Below are positions 1 to 12,037 of a DNA stretch of 64,000 bases, piece by piece; position 1 is the stretch's first letter, and each line of letters begins with the position of its first letter. This DNA is from Aerococcus sp. (GTDB lineage Bacteria; Bacillota; Bacilli; Lactobacillales; Aerococcaceae): NCBI GenBank assembly GCA_022768285.1, contig JALEMJ010000004.1, forward strand, positions 62,001 to 126,000, given 5' to 3'. A program made the position numbers and the translations under genes. The notes beneath the pieces were generated by a model. The model saw nothing but the letters and a program-made list of their open reading frames with translations, did no database searches and was not told the DNA's origin.

Positions 1-3212
<3,212 letters not shown>

Positions 3213-3216
3213 TTCA

Positions 3217-3225
3217 TGGTATACT
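3217..3225 (+). promoter_or_regulatory. Extended -10 promoter for camS-gatCAB
   Basis: TGGTATACT matches the extended -10 form (TG-N-TATAAT-like) right after the ligA stop codon and 29 bases before the camS start. TTGACG lies 21 bases upstream, too far for a normal -35, so the extended -10 is the main support. It would let camS and gatCAB be expressed apart from pcrA-ligA. Confidence 0.55.
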
Positions 3226-3253
3226 AGCTAAGTGACGGAGAGGAGGAACACAT

Positions 3254-4369
3254 GTGGAAAGCAAGCATCTGAAACGTTCGGGTGCGTTATTAGCCATCGC
3301 TCTGTTTTGGGCAGGCTGTCAGACGGTCCCGGATGCCGATGAAGGTGCACCGGATAACGCGTCGGCTGAGCAGAGTGCACAGACAGCGGAGGACGAAAAT
3401 CAAGGAGGCGGCGGTGCCTATTACCAGCCGTTCATCCGCGATAATCGTTACGTGGTCAGTAGTTCGCGCGGATTGATGAGCGGCAATAGTTCGCAAGCCA
3501 ATCAGATGAATATGGAAACGCAGATGTATCGATTGATGCAGGACACATTCCCGACCGATCAATACGTGCTGCAAGAAGGCCAAGCGGTTAATGAAGATAT
3601 ATTATCTGAGTGGCTCGCGCGCAAGTCGAAGGATCATCCGAACGGTCTCAATCCCGAACAGGCGGATGCCCCGAAGTATTTGAACACCATGTTGGAATAT
3701 GATTTATATCATGCTTCTGGTGACGAAAATCAGACGCTCGGTGGTATCGCGCTGGCGATTGCGATCAACGATTCGGATCAACTGAATGATGATCAAGAAG
3801 CCGTAGCGATCGATCAAAAAACAGCCCTCAAGCAAGGCAAAGCGATCGCTCAGGAAGTATTGAATCGTCTGCGCAACAATAAAAAATACGTCGACGTGCC
3901 GATTCAATTCTTTATTTTTCACAATGCGCCTGCTGATGATATCAGCGGTGGCGAAATGATCTCCAGCACCGTCGTGAGTGAAGATAGTACATCGTTTGGG
4001 GATTGGAGCGATACGAATACGATGAACGTGGCGTACGGCGCTGAGGAAGCACCGAACAAAGAGGACAGTACCCTGTTCGAACGCTATCGTAACGATATCG
4101 AAGATTTCTTCCCTGAACTTTCCGGGCTCGCAGGCATCGGTCATTATAAGGATGGCCGCCTCGGTGCTTTGGATATTACAATTAATACGCCAGTTAACGG
4201 CTACAGCGAAACAGTTGCGCTCTTGACGCATGCGGGTGAAGTGGCGAATAACACCTTCAATCAAGGCATTCGCATTACGATCACTACCAAGGGCCCGAGC
4301 GGTATTACTGGTCAGGCCACGCGTGAGGCGAAAGCCGCTAACTTTACCATCCAACCGACAGTTAACTAA
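3254..4369 (+). CDS. camS: CamS-family sex pheromone precursor lipoprotein
   Basis: A 371-residue lipoprotein of the CamS family (YerH-like). The start is GTG, chosen because GAGGAGGAAC stands 5-8 bases ahead and the signal peptide is then short and complete: KHLKRSG, a hydrophobic stretch, and a lipobox WAGC with C22 as the lipidated cysteine. In staphylococci and enterococci, processing of such signal peptides releases pheromone-like peptides sensed by conjugative plasmids; the role of the mature protein is poorly known. The residues after the cysteine are acidic and low in complexity before the folded domain at about residue 55. It sits between ligA and gatCAB as in other Firmicutes. Confidence 0.9.
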   Translation: MESKHLKRSGALLAIALFWAGCQTVPDADEGAPDNASAEQSAQTAEDENQGGGGAYYQPFIRDNRYVVSSSRGLMSGNSSQANQMNMETQMYRLMQDTFPTDQYVLQEGQAVNEDILSEWLARKSKDHPNGLNPEQADAPKYLNTMLEYDLYHASGDENQTLGGIALAIAINDSDQLNDDQEAVAIDQKTALKQGKAIAQEVLNRLRNNKKYVDVPIQFFIFHNAPADDISGGEMISSTVVSEDSTSFGDWSDTNTMNVAYGAEEAPNKEDSTLFERYRNDIEDFFPELSGLAGIGHYKDGRLGALDITINTPVNGYSETVALLTHAGEVANNTFNQGIRITITTKGPSGITGQATREAKAANFTIQPTVN

Positions 4370-4387
4370 GCATTAAAGGAGGAACCT

Positions 4388-4696
4388 ATGAGTACAATTG
4401 ATGCTGAGACGTATAAACATATTGCCTCACTAGCCAAACTATCCTTCAGTGAGGACGAAGTTGCTGAGAATGTCGGGACATTCGATGATATTCTCGCAAT
4501 GGTTGAACAACTGAACGAAGTGAATACCGATGACGTGCCGATTTTGCGCTCCGGTATCCAATTAAAAAATGTCATGCGCGAAGACGAACCTGAAGCAGGT
4601 ATGTCGCGCGACGAATTGATGAAGAACGTACCGACCGAAAAGAACGGCTTCATCCATGTACCTGCCACGTTTGATGAAAGTGAGGGAAATGCCTAA
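4388..4696 (+). CDS. gatC: Asp-tRNA(Asn)/Glu-tRNA(Gln) amidotransferase subunit C
   Basis: GatC (102 residues) is the small scaffold that wraps around GatA and stabilises the GatCAB complex, which converts misacylated Glu-tRNA(Gln) or Asp-tRNA(Asn) to the correct aminoacyl-tRNA. The N-terminal [14 protein letters not shown] and central PTSH-like region (here [20 protein letters not shown]) are typical. An AAAGGAGGAA site precedes the ATG by 5 bases. The stop codon overlaps the gatA start (TAATG), which implies translational coupling. Confidence 0.96.
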   Translation: MSTIDAETYKHIASLAKLSFSEDEVAENVGTFDDILAMVEQLNEVNTDDVPILRSGIQLKNVMREDEPEAGMSRDELMKNVPTEKNGFIHVPATFDESEGNA

Positions 4697-6147
4697 TGCG
4701 TGCATTTGATGAAACAATTCGCGGGTTGAACCAAGCGCTCGTTGCTGGCGAAACAACTGCTGTCGAACTCGTTGAAGCAGCCTTTGACCGCATCGCGCAA
4801 TTAGATGGCGAGTTGAATGCCTTTATCACCTTGGACAAAGAAGGCGCACTCGCTCAGGCCAAAGCCAGCGACGAAAAAGGCTACAGCACGGATCGCCCAC
4901 TCCAGGGTATTCCCCTCGGGATCAAGGACAATATTGTCACGAAAGACCTCAAGACGACTGCCGCATCCCACATTTTGGATAACTTCATTCCAATTTACGA
5001 TGCGACCGTCATGGAAAAATTAAACGCAGCCGGTGCCATTACTGTTGGGAAGCTCAACATGGATGAGTTCGCCATGGGTGGATCGAGTGAAACAAGTTAC
5101 TTCGGACCAGTCAAGAATGCCTGGGATCACACGCGTGTGCCAGGTGGTTCTTCCGGTGGTTCCGCTGCAGCAGTTGCGAGCGGTGAAATTATCGGTGCCC
5201 TCGGTTCAGATACCGGTGGTTCGATCCGTCAGCCAGCCGCCTTTAACGGCATTGTTGGGATGAAACCGACGTACGGTCGTGTTTCACGTAACGGATTGAT
5301 CGCATTCGCTAGCTCATTGGATCAGATCGGTCCGATGACCCGTACCGTTGAAGATAACGCCATTATGCTAGAAGCAATCGCCGGTCGTGATGAACGTGAT
5401 GCAACGAGTGGTGATGTAGATGTGCCAAATTATCTCGAACACTTGCGCGATGGTATCGAAGGTTTGAAGATTGCCGTTCCACGTCAGTTCTTCCAGGATG
5501 GTACGAATGAGGAAATGACCGCTCAGATCAAGAAAGATATCGAAATCTTGGAGTCATTGGGCGCAACGGCTGAAGAAGTCGACCTCGAACACATGCATTA
5601 TGGTATTCCGGTTTACTATATCGTAGCGTCCTCCGAAGCCTCTTCGAACTTGCAGCGCTTCGATGGGATTCGTTACGGTTACCGTGCAGAAAATGTAAAA
5701 GATCTCGAAGACCTCTACGTACGTTCGCGTTCTGAAGGTTTCGGTGATGAAGTAAAACGTCGTATTATGCTAGGGACGTTCTCATTATCTTCCGGTTATT
5801 ACGATGCGTACTTCAACAAAGCTGGCCGCGTCCGTCAGCTCATTGCTCAGGAATTCGCTGAGATTTTTGAGAACTACGATGTTATCGCCGGGCCTGTATC
5901 ACCGACGACTGCGTTCAAACTCGGCGAACGTACGGATGATCCAGTTGCCATGTACATGTCAGACTTATTGACGGCACCAGTCAACTTGGCCGGCCTCCCG
6001 AGTATCTCAGTTCCAGGCGGTTTCGACAGTAACGGGCTACCGATTGGTTTGCAGTTGATCGGTAACCATTTCGAAGAGGACACGCTCTACCGTGCCGCTT
6101 ACGCCTTTGAACAAGCCACTGATTTCCACACGAAGCACCCAGAATAG
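4696..6147 (+). CDS. gatA: Asp-tRNA(Asn)/Glu-tRNA(Gln) amidotransferase subunit A
   Basis: Amidase-signature subunit that hydrolyses glutamine and feeds ammonia to GatB. The 483-residue length is normal. The Ser-cisSer-Lys triad is visible as K77 ([10 protein letters not shown]), S152 ([13 protein letters not shown]) and S176 ([13 protein letters not shown]). The start overlaps the gatC stop and gatB follows after 12 bases, so the three subunits are made together. No anomalies were seen. Confidence 0.98.
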   Translation: MRAFDETIRGLNQALVAGETTAVELVEAAFDRIAQLDGELNAFITLDKEGALAQAKASDEKGYSTDRPLQGIPLGIKDNIVTKDLKTTAASHILDNFIPIYDATVMEKLNAAGAITVGKLNMDEFAMGGSSETSYFGPVKNAWDHTRVPGGSSGGSAAAVASGEIIGALGSDTGGSIRQPAAFNGIVGMKPTYGRVSRNGLIAFASSLDQIGPMTRTVEDNAIMLEAIAGRDERDATSGDVDVPNYLEHLRDGIEGLKIAVPRQFFQDGTNEEMTAQIKKDIEILESLGATAEEVDLEHMHYGIPVYYIVASSEASSNLQRFDGIRYGYRAENVKDLEDLYVRSRSEGFGDEVKRRIMLGTFSLSSGYYDAYFNKAGRVRQLIAQEFAEIFENYDVIAGPVSPTTAFKLGERTDDPVAMYMSDLLTAPVNLAGLPSISVPGGFDSNGLPIGLQLIGNHFEEDTLYRAAYAFEQATDFHTKHPE

Positions 6148-6159
6148 GAGGAAGCGCAC

Positions 6160-7587
6160 GTGAATTACGAAACAGTCATCGGACTAGAAGTCCACGTTGA
6201 ATTAAAAACGAAGAGTAAAGTATTTTCACCTTCACCGACGAGTTTCGGTGCGGAGCCGAACACGAATACGAATGTGATCGACTGGGGCTACCCGGGGGTC
6301 CTGCCAGTGGTCAACAAGGGTGCGATTGAATACGGATTGAAAGCCGCAACCGTTCTGAACTGTGAGATCAATCCACTGCAGCGCTTCGACCGCAAGAATT
6401 ACTTCTATCCGGACAACCCGAAAGCCTACCAGATTTCACAGCTCGACTATCCATTGGGTGAGAACGGCTACCTCGAGATCGATGTTGACGGTGAGAAACG
6501 CAAGATCGGTATCGAGCGAATCCACTTGGAAGAAGATGCCGGAAAGAATATCCACGATAATACGGGTACTTCTGTCGACTTGAACCGTCAGGGAACCCCA
6601 CTGGTTGAGATCGTATCAAAACCGGATATGCGCTCACCAGAGGAAGCTTATGCTTACCTCGAACGTTTGCGCGAAGTCATTCTCTACAGCGGGATCTCTG
6701 ACGTGAAGATGGAAGAAGGCTCGATGCGTTGTGATGCCAACATCTCTATCCGTCCATACGGTCAGGATGAATTTGGTACGAAGACGGAGATCAAGAACTT
6801 GAACTCCTTCAACAACGTTCGTCGCGGGTTGGCATATGAAGAACAACGTCAGGCGCGCATCTTGAACAAGGGCGATGAAGTCGTTCAGGCCACCTTGCGT
6901 TGGGACGATGCGAAGAAGAAAACCATCGTTATGCGTGTTAAAGAAGGCGAATCCGATTACCGCTACTTCCCAGAACCGGATATTCCGGACTTCGAAGTGA
7001 GCGACGAATGGTTGAAAGAAATCCAAGCGGACATTCCTGAAATGCCAGAAAAACGTCGCGAACGCTATGTGGAACAGTACGGGTTACCTGCCTATGACGC
7101 GGGTATTTTGACACAGACGGTTGAGATGTCCAACTTCTTCGATGCGACCGTTGAACAGGGCGCTGATGCGAAATTGGCAGCTAACTGGTTGATGGGTGAA
7201 GTTTCGGCTTACTTGAACGAGAATGAAACCTCACTCGATGCGATCGGTTTAACACCGGAGAACTTAACGGAAATGATTCAGTTGATCAGTGATGGCGTCA
7301 TTTCATCCAAGATTGCTAAGAAAGTCTTCAAACACCTCGCTGAAGAGGGTGGCAGTGCCAAAGCGTTCGTTGAAGAACAGGGAATGGCACAGATCTCCGA
7401 TGAAGCAACCTTGAAACCGCTGATTGAAGAAGCCATGGCGAATAACCCACAGTCGATTGCCGACTACAAGAAGGGCAAGAAGAAAGCCAAGGGTGCTTTG
7501 GTCGGTCAAATCATGAAGGCTACGAAAGGAAAAGCTGATCCGAAGATTGTCGACCAATTGCTTGTCGAAGCTTTGGAGAATGCATAA
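6160..7587 (+). CDS. gatB: Asp-tRNA(Asn)/Glu-tRNA(Gln) amidotransferase subunit B
   Basis: GatB (475 residues) binds misacylated tRNA, phosphorylates the attached Glu or Asp with ATP and amidates it with ammonia from GatA. The N-terminal signature [27 protein letters not shown] and the C-terminal YqeY-like tail ([15 protein letters not shown]) are present. The start is GTG behind an AGGAGGA site. A strong terminator follows the stop, closing the camS-gatCAB unit. Confidence 0.98.
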   Translation: MNYETVIGLEVHVELKTKSKVFSPSPTSFGAEPNTNTNVIDWGYPGVLPVVNKGAIEYGLKAATVLNCEINPLQRFDRKNYFYPDNPKAYQISQLDYPLGENGYLEIDVDGEKRKIGIERIHLEEDAGKNIHDNTGTSVDLNRQGTPLVEIVSKPDMRSPEEAYAYLERLREVILYSGISDVKMEEGSMRCDANISIRPYGQDEFGTKTEIKNLNSFNNVRRGLAYEEQRQARILNKGDEVVQATLRWDDAKKKTIVMRVKEGESDYRYFPEPDIPDFEVSDEWLKEIQADIPEMPEKRRERYVEQYGLPAYDAGILTQTVEMSNFFDATVEQGADAKLAANWLMGEVSAYLNENETSLDAIGLTPENLTEMIQLISDGVISSKIAKKVFKHLAEEGGSAKAFVEEQGMAQISDEATLKPLIEEAMANNPQSIADYKKGKKKAKGALVGQIMKATKGKADPKIVDQLLVEALENA

Positions 7588-7607
7588 ACCTGTAATAATT
7601 TGAAATC

Positions 7608-7636
7608 AAATGCTGGGATTTTGCCCAGCATTTTTT
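7608..7636 (+). terminator. Rho-independent terminator after gatB
   Basis: AAATGCTGGG and CCCAGCATTTTTT form a perfect stem with a 6-base loop followed by a run of T. Confidence 0.93.
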
Positions 7637-7684
7637 AGTTGGAATGGATAACGGAGGGAAGGACCGCAAGTCCCACTGCTGATA

Positions 7685-7693
7685 TGCTAAAAT
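7685..7693 (+). promoter_or_regulatory. Extended -10 promoter for rlmD
   Basis: TGCTAAAAT (TG-N-TAAAAT) lies 25 bases before the rlmD start with no clear -35. The same TATGCTAAAAT string recurs at 11223 upstream of the restriction-modification genes. Confidence 0.5.
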
Positions 7694-7718
7694 ATAGAAA
7701 CTAATGAGGAGATACGAG

Positions 7719-9092
7719 ATGAAACAAGCGAACACACCCGTCAAGAAGAATGATGAACTGAGCGTCGATATTATCGATCTATCCTACGAAGGCCTCGGTG
7801 TCGCCAAAGTAAATGACTATCCGATCTTTGTGACCGATGCCTTGCCGGGGGAGAAGTGTCTCATCCATATCACCAAAACGCAGCGCAACTACGGGTATGC
7901 GAAGGTCATTGAGCGTTTGAATGATGCGCCGGAACGTGCGTACTTCGATGATCAAGCGCTACTGAAGACGGGAACTTTGCCGCTTGTTCATCTGAATTAC
8001 GACGCGCAGCTTGCCTTCAAACAGGAACAACTCATCCATAACCTCCATCGCGAACACCTCGATGAGCTAGTGACTGTCCCGCCGACACTCGGTATGGCGG
8101 ATCCGTGGCACTACCGCAATAAGGCGCAGGTACCAATCGGGGGCGAAGTGGGTGCACTCTATACCGGATTCTACCGCCGGCGCTCACACGATATCATTCC
8201 GCTCACCGATTATCGCATTCAATCCGAAACGATTGACGATACCCTGCAGAAAGTAATTGAAATATTGAATAAATACAATCTGGCACCGTACGATGAGCGC
8301 AAGCATCAGGGCCTGGTGCGCCATCTGGTGGTACGCGAAGGGTATCTTTCTAGGGAACAGATGATCATTCTCGTCATCAATGGCGAAAAATTGCCACATG
8401 AGGATGAAATTGTCGCAGAAATTCGTCAGAACGTCCCGCAGCTCACATCGTTCGTCTTGAATCAGAATACTGCGCGTACGAACGTTATTCTCGGTAAACA
8501 CGAGCGTCTCCTCTATGGGCAACCGTATTACACCGATGAACTCAAAGGACTAACCTTCCGCATCTCGCCACAATCCTTCTACCAGGTAAACAGTGCACAA
8601 ACGGAAGTCCTCTATGATCAAGTGCTGAAAAATGTCGGTTTAACAGGCAATGAAGTGGTCATCGATGCGTACTGCGGTATCGGAACTATCACGCTCGCAC
8701 TCGCCCAGCACGCCAAGCATGTGTACGGTGTTGAGATCGTTGAACAAGCGATCGAAATGGCGAAGGAAAATGCAGCGCTTAACGGCATTGATAACGTCAC
8801 CCTTACTGCTGATCGTGCTGAAGACTGTATGCCACGATGGGTTGAACAAGGCATTCAACCGGATGTCGTTGTTGTCGATCCACCGCGCAAAGGCCTCGCA
8901 CAGCCGTTCATCGATAGCGTCCTCGACGTGAAACCGGACAAACTCATCTACGTCAGCTGCAACCCGAGCACCCTCGCCCGCGATCTGCGCAAATTTGTCG
9001 ATGGCGGGTACACCATCAACAGCGTACAGCCCGTCGACATGTTTCCGCAGACCAATCACATCGAAAGCGTTACCGTGTTGACGAGAGAATGA
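7719..9092 (+). CDS. rlmD: 23S rRNA (uracil-C5)-methyltransferase, RlmCD/RumA family
   Basis: SAM-dependent enzyme that methylates C5 of uridines in 23S rRNA. The ATG at 7719 follows a GAGGAGA site. Order: TRAM RNA-binding domain (residues ~10-70), central domain, Rossmann-like methyltransferase domain with SAM motif VIDAYCGIGTITLALA, DPPRKG, and the catalytic-cysteine loop VSCNPSTLARDL; the C-terminal general-base glutamate is in NHIESV. Odd: the region after TRAM (residues ~72-95), where RumA-type enzymes carry four cysteines for a [4Fe-4S] cluster, has no cysteine at all. Bacilli often have one enzyme for two sites (RlmCD); which uridines this one modifies cannot be read from sequence. Confidence 0.88.
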   Translation: MKQANTPVKKNDELSVDIIDLSYEGLGVAKVNDYPIFVTDALPGEKCLIHITKTQRNYGYAKVIERLNDAPERAYFDDQALLKTGTLPLVHLNYDAQLAFKQEQLIHNLHREHLDELVTVPPTLGMADPWHYRNKAQVPIGGEVGALYTGFYRRRSHDIIPLTDYRIQSETIDDTLQKVIEILNKYNLAPYDERKHQGLVRHLVVREGYLSREQMIILVINGEKLPHEDEIVAEIRQNVPQLTSFVLNQNTARTNVILGKHERLLYGQPYYTDELKGLTFRISPQSFYQVNSAQTEVLYDQVLKNVGLTGNEVVIDAYCGIGTITLALAQHAKHVYGVEIVEQAIEMAKENAALNGIDNVTLTADRAEDCMPRWVEQGIQPDVVVVDPPRKGLAQPFIDSVLDVKPDKLIYVSCNPSTLARDLRKFVDGGYTINSVQPVDMFPQTNHIESVTVLTRE

Positions 9093-9096
9093 TAGA

Positions 9097-9118
9097 AACT
9101 TGGTAGTAACTTGGTAGT
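9097..9118. repeat. Tandem 11-bp repeat
   Basis: AACTTGGTAGT occurs twice head to tail just after the rlmD stop codon. It starts an AT-rich intergenic stretch (9093-9355) that also holds a possible gene remnant; no clear rlmD terminator is visible here. Confidence 0.7.
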
Positions 9119-9247
9119 AGATTTTCTAATTCTCAAAGATATCATTCATATTGTTTAAAGAATTTGTGTACTAAAGGAGTACTGGTTTGGCATGGAAATT
9201 CCAAGAATGATCCTAAACAATATTATATGATTAGAGAAACTAAGTAA
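9110..9247 (+). pseudogene. Possible 3' remnant of an unknown gene
   Basis: An open frame of 45 codons without a start codon runs from a TAA at 9107 to TAA at 9245. Its second half (KGVLVWHGNSKNDPKQYY) has the mixed composition of real protein rather than random AT-rich translation, and is followed by a basic end MIRETK. I do not recognise the family. There is no ribosome binding site and the first part looks random, so it may be the broken tail of a deleted gene. Chance is also possible. Confidence 0.25.
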
Positions 9248-9355
9248 TTAACGATAAATTCTCATTGTTGTATTTTTTGTATCACTTACTTTTTAGTAGT
9301 AAACTTTAAGTAATAGCGATTAGTTCGTAATCACGATCGCGAAGGAGGCAAAACT

Positions 9356-9637
9356 ATGGTAGAAATCGTATATGAGCCTGAGTACCAGCGTTCTTGCGCG
9401 TATGATGACGGCAAGGTGGTTGGCGAATGTACGTACACAGCTGAAGATGGTATCTGGACGATCGACCACACAGAAGTCGATGAGACATACAAAGGTAAGG
9501 GTGTCGCATCCAAGTTAGTGGACGAGGTTGTCCAACAGGCGCGCGATGCTGAAGTCAAAATCATTCCGCGCTGTCCGTATGCCAAGAAACGCTTCGAACA
9601 CAAGAAGCAGTATGCGGACGTTTGGGCAGAGCACTAA
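9356..9637 (+). CDS. Small GNAT-like N-acetyltransferase (YidJ/YjdJ type)
   Basis: A 93-residue single-domain protein of the short Gcn5-related family. The acetyl-CoA-binding loop is ETYKGKGVASKLVDEVV (about residues 43-58) and the C-terminal PRCPYAKKRFEHKKQY matches the conserved end of this subfamily. It lacks the usual N-terminal strands of larger GNATs, as is normal here. The substrate is unknown. The ATG has a GAAGGAGG site 8 bases upstream. It stands alone, with AT-rich spacers on both sides. Confidence 0.85.
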   Translation: MVEIVYEPEYQRSCAYDDGKVVGECTYTAEDGIWTIDHTEVDETYKGKGVASKLVDEVVQQARDAEVKIIPRCPYAKKRFEHKKQYADVWAEH

Positions 9638-9720
9638 ACAATTAATATAAAACAAACACGCAGAGGCACGATCAATAATGGAAAGCTTTTACGCGAAGTT
9701 ATGAGTGAAGCAGGAGGCAA

Positions 9721-11019
9721 ATGATGAAAGTTACAAATTATGTTGAACTACAAAAAGCATTGGATTCAGATGAAAAGACAATTGAACTCGTCAATTCCAT
9801 CAACGCAGTCAATTCGATTACATTAGGCGTTGGCCAGAAATTGACAGCTACGCATGATAACGTGCTTTTGAGCTTTATTAACGGTGACGGGATCGTGTTG
9901 CGTGGTGATAACGAAATCTCAAATCTAGCCATTCAAACCGCACCAAATCGTCGTGCAATCTATATCGATTCACCAGAAGTCGATTTAAAGACAATCACAT
10001 TAAACAACTTAACGGTGACCGGGATGGTTCAGCTTTTGACGCGTGGCAACAATAAACAACTCACCGTCGATATCGACGGTCTCGATATAATCGCAGCGGA
10101 TGCGCGGAACTACTCGGAACGTCCGATGAAATACGGCGTGATTGTCTACCAAGGCGCGCTGACGATTTATAATTTCAATCCGGCCGATGACAGTCACATC
10201 ACGGTTAATGCCGAGAATATTTCGATGGGACGTCCGAACGCACCGGTTATCGGGAGCGGGGTATTTATTTCCGGCTTCGACGATAATACCGGCAAAGTCA
10301 CTGTTGAAAAATTAACGACGAACGATATCTACACGAACGGTATGATTCCGTCGGGGCAGCCGAACCTCATTACCGGAGCGATCTTCATCGTCTTCGGTGC
10401 ACATGCCAAAGAAGTTATCTCGCACGGTGAAGTTACCACGTACGGGACCAACGACATGGTGCTAGACGTATGGGGCACGGTCGATCACTGGGTAACCGAA
10501 AAACGCGTCATCAGTTACGGGCCGAACGGTATCGGGTTCGTGAACTTCGGTTACGTCAAAGACTTTGAAGCCAAAGACAGCATCGAAACATACGGACAAG
10601 GTGCGCGTGGATTCAACCAGTACGATGGAACGATCGATACGGCAAGCTTCAAACGCATCCAGACGGTCGGCAATGGATCGATTGGTATGCAGTTCTCGAA
10701 ACGTGTCGGCAAGATCACGATCGAGGACGGTGTCTTCACAGAAGGCTCAGTCGGCGAAACCCTCGTAAAAGGTGTCATCAAAGTTTTGAAAGCTGACGCC
10801 ATTAGCGTGCTCGAAGGCGGTAAAATTGCCGAACTGAATATCCTCGGTGATCTGGTTACGAAAGGCGAAGATGTTGTCGCTTACCACGTCAACGGCGGGG
10901 AAGTCGACACCTTATCACTCAAAGGTAAATTATCAGTGAACGGCGATAAATCGCAGCCGGTAGTCATCGAAAATGACGGTAAGAGTGACAGCTCAGGATT
11001 AGAAGATTACCTGAAATAA
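9721..11019 (+). CDS. Beta-helix-like protein of unknown function
   Basis: A 432-residue protein with no signal peptide or membrane segment, so probably cytoplasmic. It is rich in short beta strands with Gly/Asn turns. Irregular repeats of ~35-40 residues recur in the second half: VISYGPNGIGFVNFGYV, SIETYGQGARGFNQYDG, RIQTVGNGSIGMQFS, which is the pattern of a right-handed parallel beta helix. The N-terminal part (VELQKALDSDEKTIELVNSI) resembles the cap seen in pectate-lyase-like folds. No catalytic motif was recognised. Two ATG codons are adjacent (9721 and 9724); AGGAGG spacing favours 9724. It is followed by an alternative-pairing RNA segment and a terminator. Confidence 0.75.
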   Translation: MMKVTNYVELQKALDSDEKTIELVNSINAVNSITLGVGQKLTATHDNVLLSFINGDGIVLRGDNEISNLAIQTAPNRRAIYIDSPEVDLKTITLNNLTVTGMVQLLTRGNNKQLTVDIDGLDIIAADARNYSERPMKYGVIVYQGALTIYNFNPADDSHITVNAENISMGRPNAPVIGSGVFISGFDDNTGKVTVEKLTTNDIYTNGMIPSGQPNLITGAIFIVFGAHAKEVISHGEVTTYGTNDMVLDVWGTVDHWVTEKRVISYGPNGIGFVNFGYVKDFEAKDSIETYGQGARGFNQYDGTIDTASFKRIQTVGNGSIGMQFSKRVGKITIEDGVFTEGSVGETLVKGVIKVLKADAISVLEGGKIAELNILGDLVTKGEDVVAYHVNGGEVDTLSLKGKLSVNGDKSQPVVIENDGKSDSSGLEDYLK

Positions 11020-11024
11020 ATGTG

Positions 11025-11085
11025 AGGGGTAATTACACAAAAATCAAACGCCCCTAAGTGTGCGTCAGAGTGAGATGCCTAGGGG
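11025..11085 (+). other. Segment with mutually exclusive RNA pairings
   Basis: AGGGG (11025-11029), CCCCTA (11051-11056) and TAGGGG (11080-11085) can form either of two hairpins sharing the central C-run. It lies between the beta-helix gene and a terminator at 11163. It could be a 3' UTR structure or a small RNA. No known riboswitch class was recognised. Confidence 0.3.
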
Positions 11086-11162
11086 AGAAGTCGGATTTGG
11101 TGTACCGAATGCATAGTTACATCGTCAAGAGTAACAAATAACAATGACAGTGATATTGAGAG

Positions 11163-11192
11163 AAGGAAACAGGACATTCTGTTTCCTTTTTT
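11163..11192 (+). terminator. Rho-independent terminator
   Basis: AAGGAAACAG and CTGTTTCCTT form a perfect 10-bp stem with a 6-base loop and a T tract. It separates the beta-helix gene from the restriction-modification module. Confidence 0.92.
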
Positions 11193-11278
11193 GTATGGCT
11201 TCGTATCTACGCTACTCACGAATATGCTAAAATTAAACTATTAATGAAAACGGTATAATACGGCGAAAGGAGGATGCG

Positions 11279-12037
11279 TTGTTGAACGAAGAAAAGGAAA
11301 TCATCATAAAAAGTAAAAAGCGTGTCCAAAAACACGGCGAAGTCTTCACGCCCAAAAAAATCGTGAATATGATGCTCGATCAACCAGGGATTAAAGAAGC
11401 GTGTGCGTCCGTGGACCAGACTTTTCTCGAACCTTCAGCGGGTGAGGGTGCTTTTCTAGTAGAGATACTCAAACGCAAGTTAGACCTGGTACAAGCGCAT
11501 TATAGCGACACATTAAAGCAGTATGAGCAATACTCCTTATTAGCGCTCACTACGCTATACGGCGTGGAATTACTCGAAGACAATGCGCAGCGCTGTACGA
11601 TGAATATGTACAAGGTTTACAACGATTATTATCGCGATACAGCACTCAAATTCAATAAAAAACCACATGACCGTGTGTTTCAGTCAGCACAGTATATTAT
11701 TTCGACAAATATCGTGCAGGGCAATTTCCTAACGAAAAATCAGGCAAATGAAGAACCAATCGTATTTAGTGAATGGAACTGGTTGAATAAAGGGAAAAAT
11801 CAAAAAACAGTCGTTGTTCAGCGAACGGAATATACGTTGCAGGATATTGTGGACGGTACGATACATAACCCCGGCTATATTTATGGGACACCGGTATCGG
11901 CTACATTTGGCCAACTAAGTTTATTTGACATGTTTGAAGATGACGCAGCAGATGGAGAAACAGATAAGATCTATCAATACGTTTCGTGTGACATTGATAA
12001 AGTATATTTAGAAGAAATGGAGAATATCGATGAGTAA
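11279..12037 (+). CDS. N6-adenine DNA methylase-like small subunit (SAM-binding half)
   Basis: A 252-residue protein with the start region of an N6-adenine methylase: GEVFTPKKIVNMMLDQPG (residues 20-37), SAM motif I as FLEPSAGEGAF (49-59), then YGVELLEDN (94-102) as the acidic SAM-ribose strand. The catalytic motif IV (D/N-P-P-Y/F) is absent from the whole protein; its C-terminal ~100 residues are unlike a methylase. Start is TTG at 11279 or 11282, behind AAAGGAGG. Its last 8 bases overlap the next gene, so the two products are likely made in fixed ratio. It may supply SAM binding to the larger partner, which has the opposite deficit. Lower GC than neighbours suggests acquisition. Confidence 0.75.
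   Translation: MLNEEKEIIIKSKKRVQKHGEVFTPKKIVNMMLDQPGIKEACASVDQTFLEPSAGEGAFLVEILKRKLDLVQAHYSDTLKQYEQYSLLALTTLYGVELLEDNAQRCTMNMYKVYNDYYRDTALKFNKKPHDRVFQSAQYIISTNIVQGNFLTKNQANEEPIVFSEWNWLNKGKNQKTVVVQRTEYTLQDIVDGTIHNPGYIYGTPVSATFGQLSLFDMFEDDAADGETDKIYQYVSCDIDKVYLEEMENIDE

Noticed and set aside
3704..4354. 216-codon open frame opposite camS
   Set aside because: Antisense shadow of a GC-richer gene; no binding site or family features.
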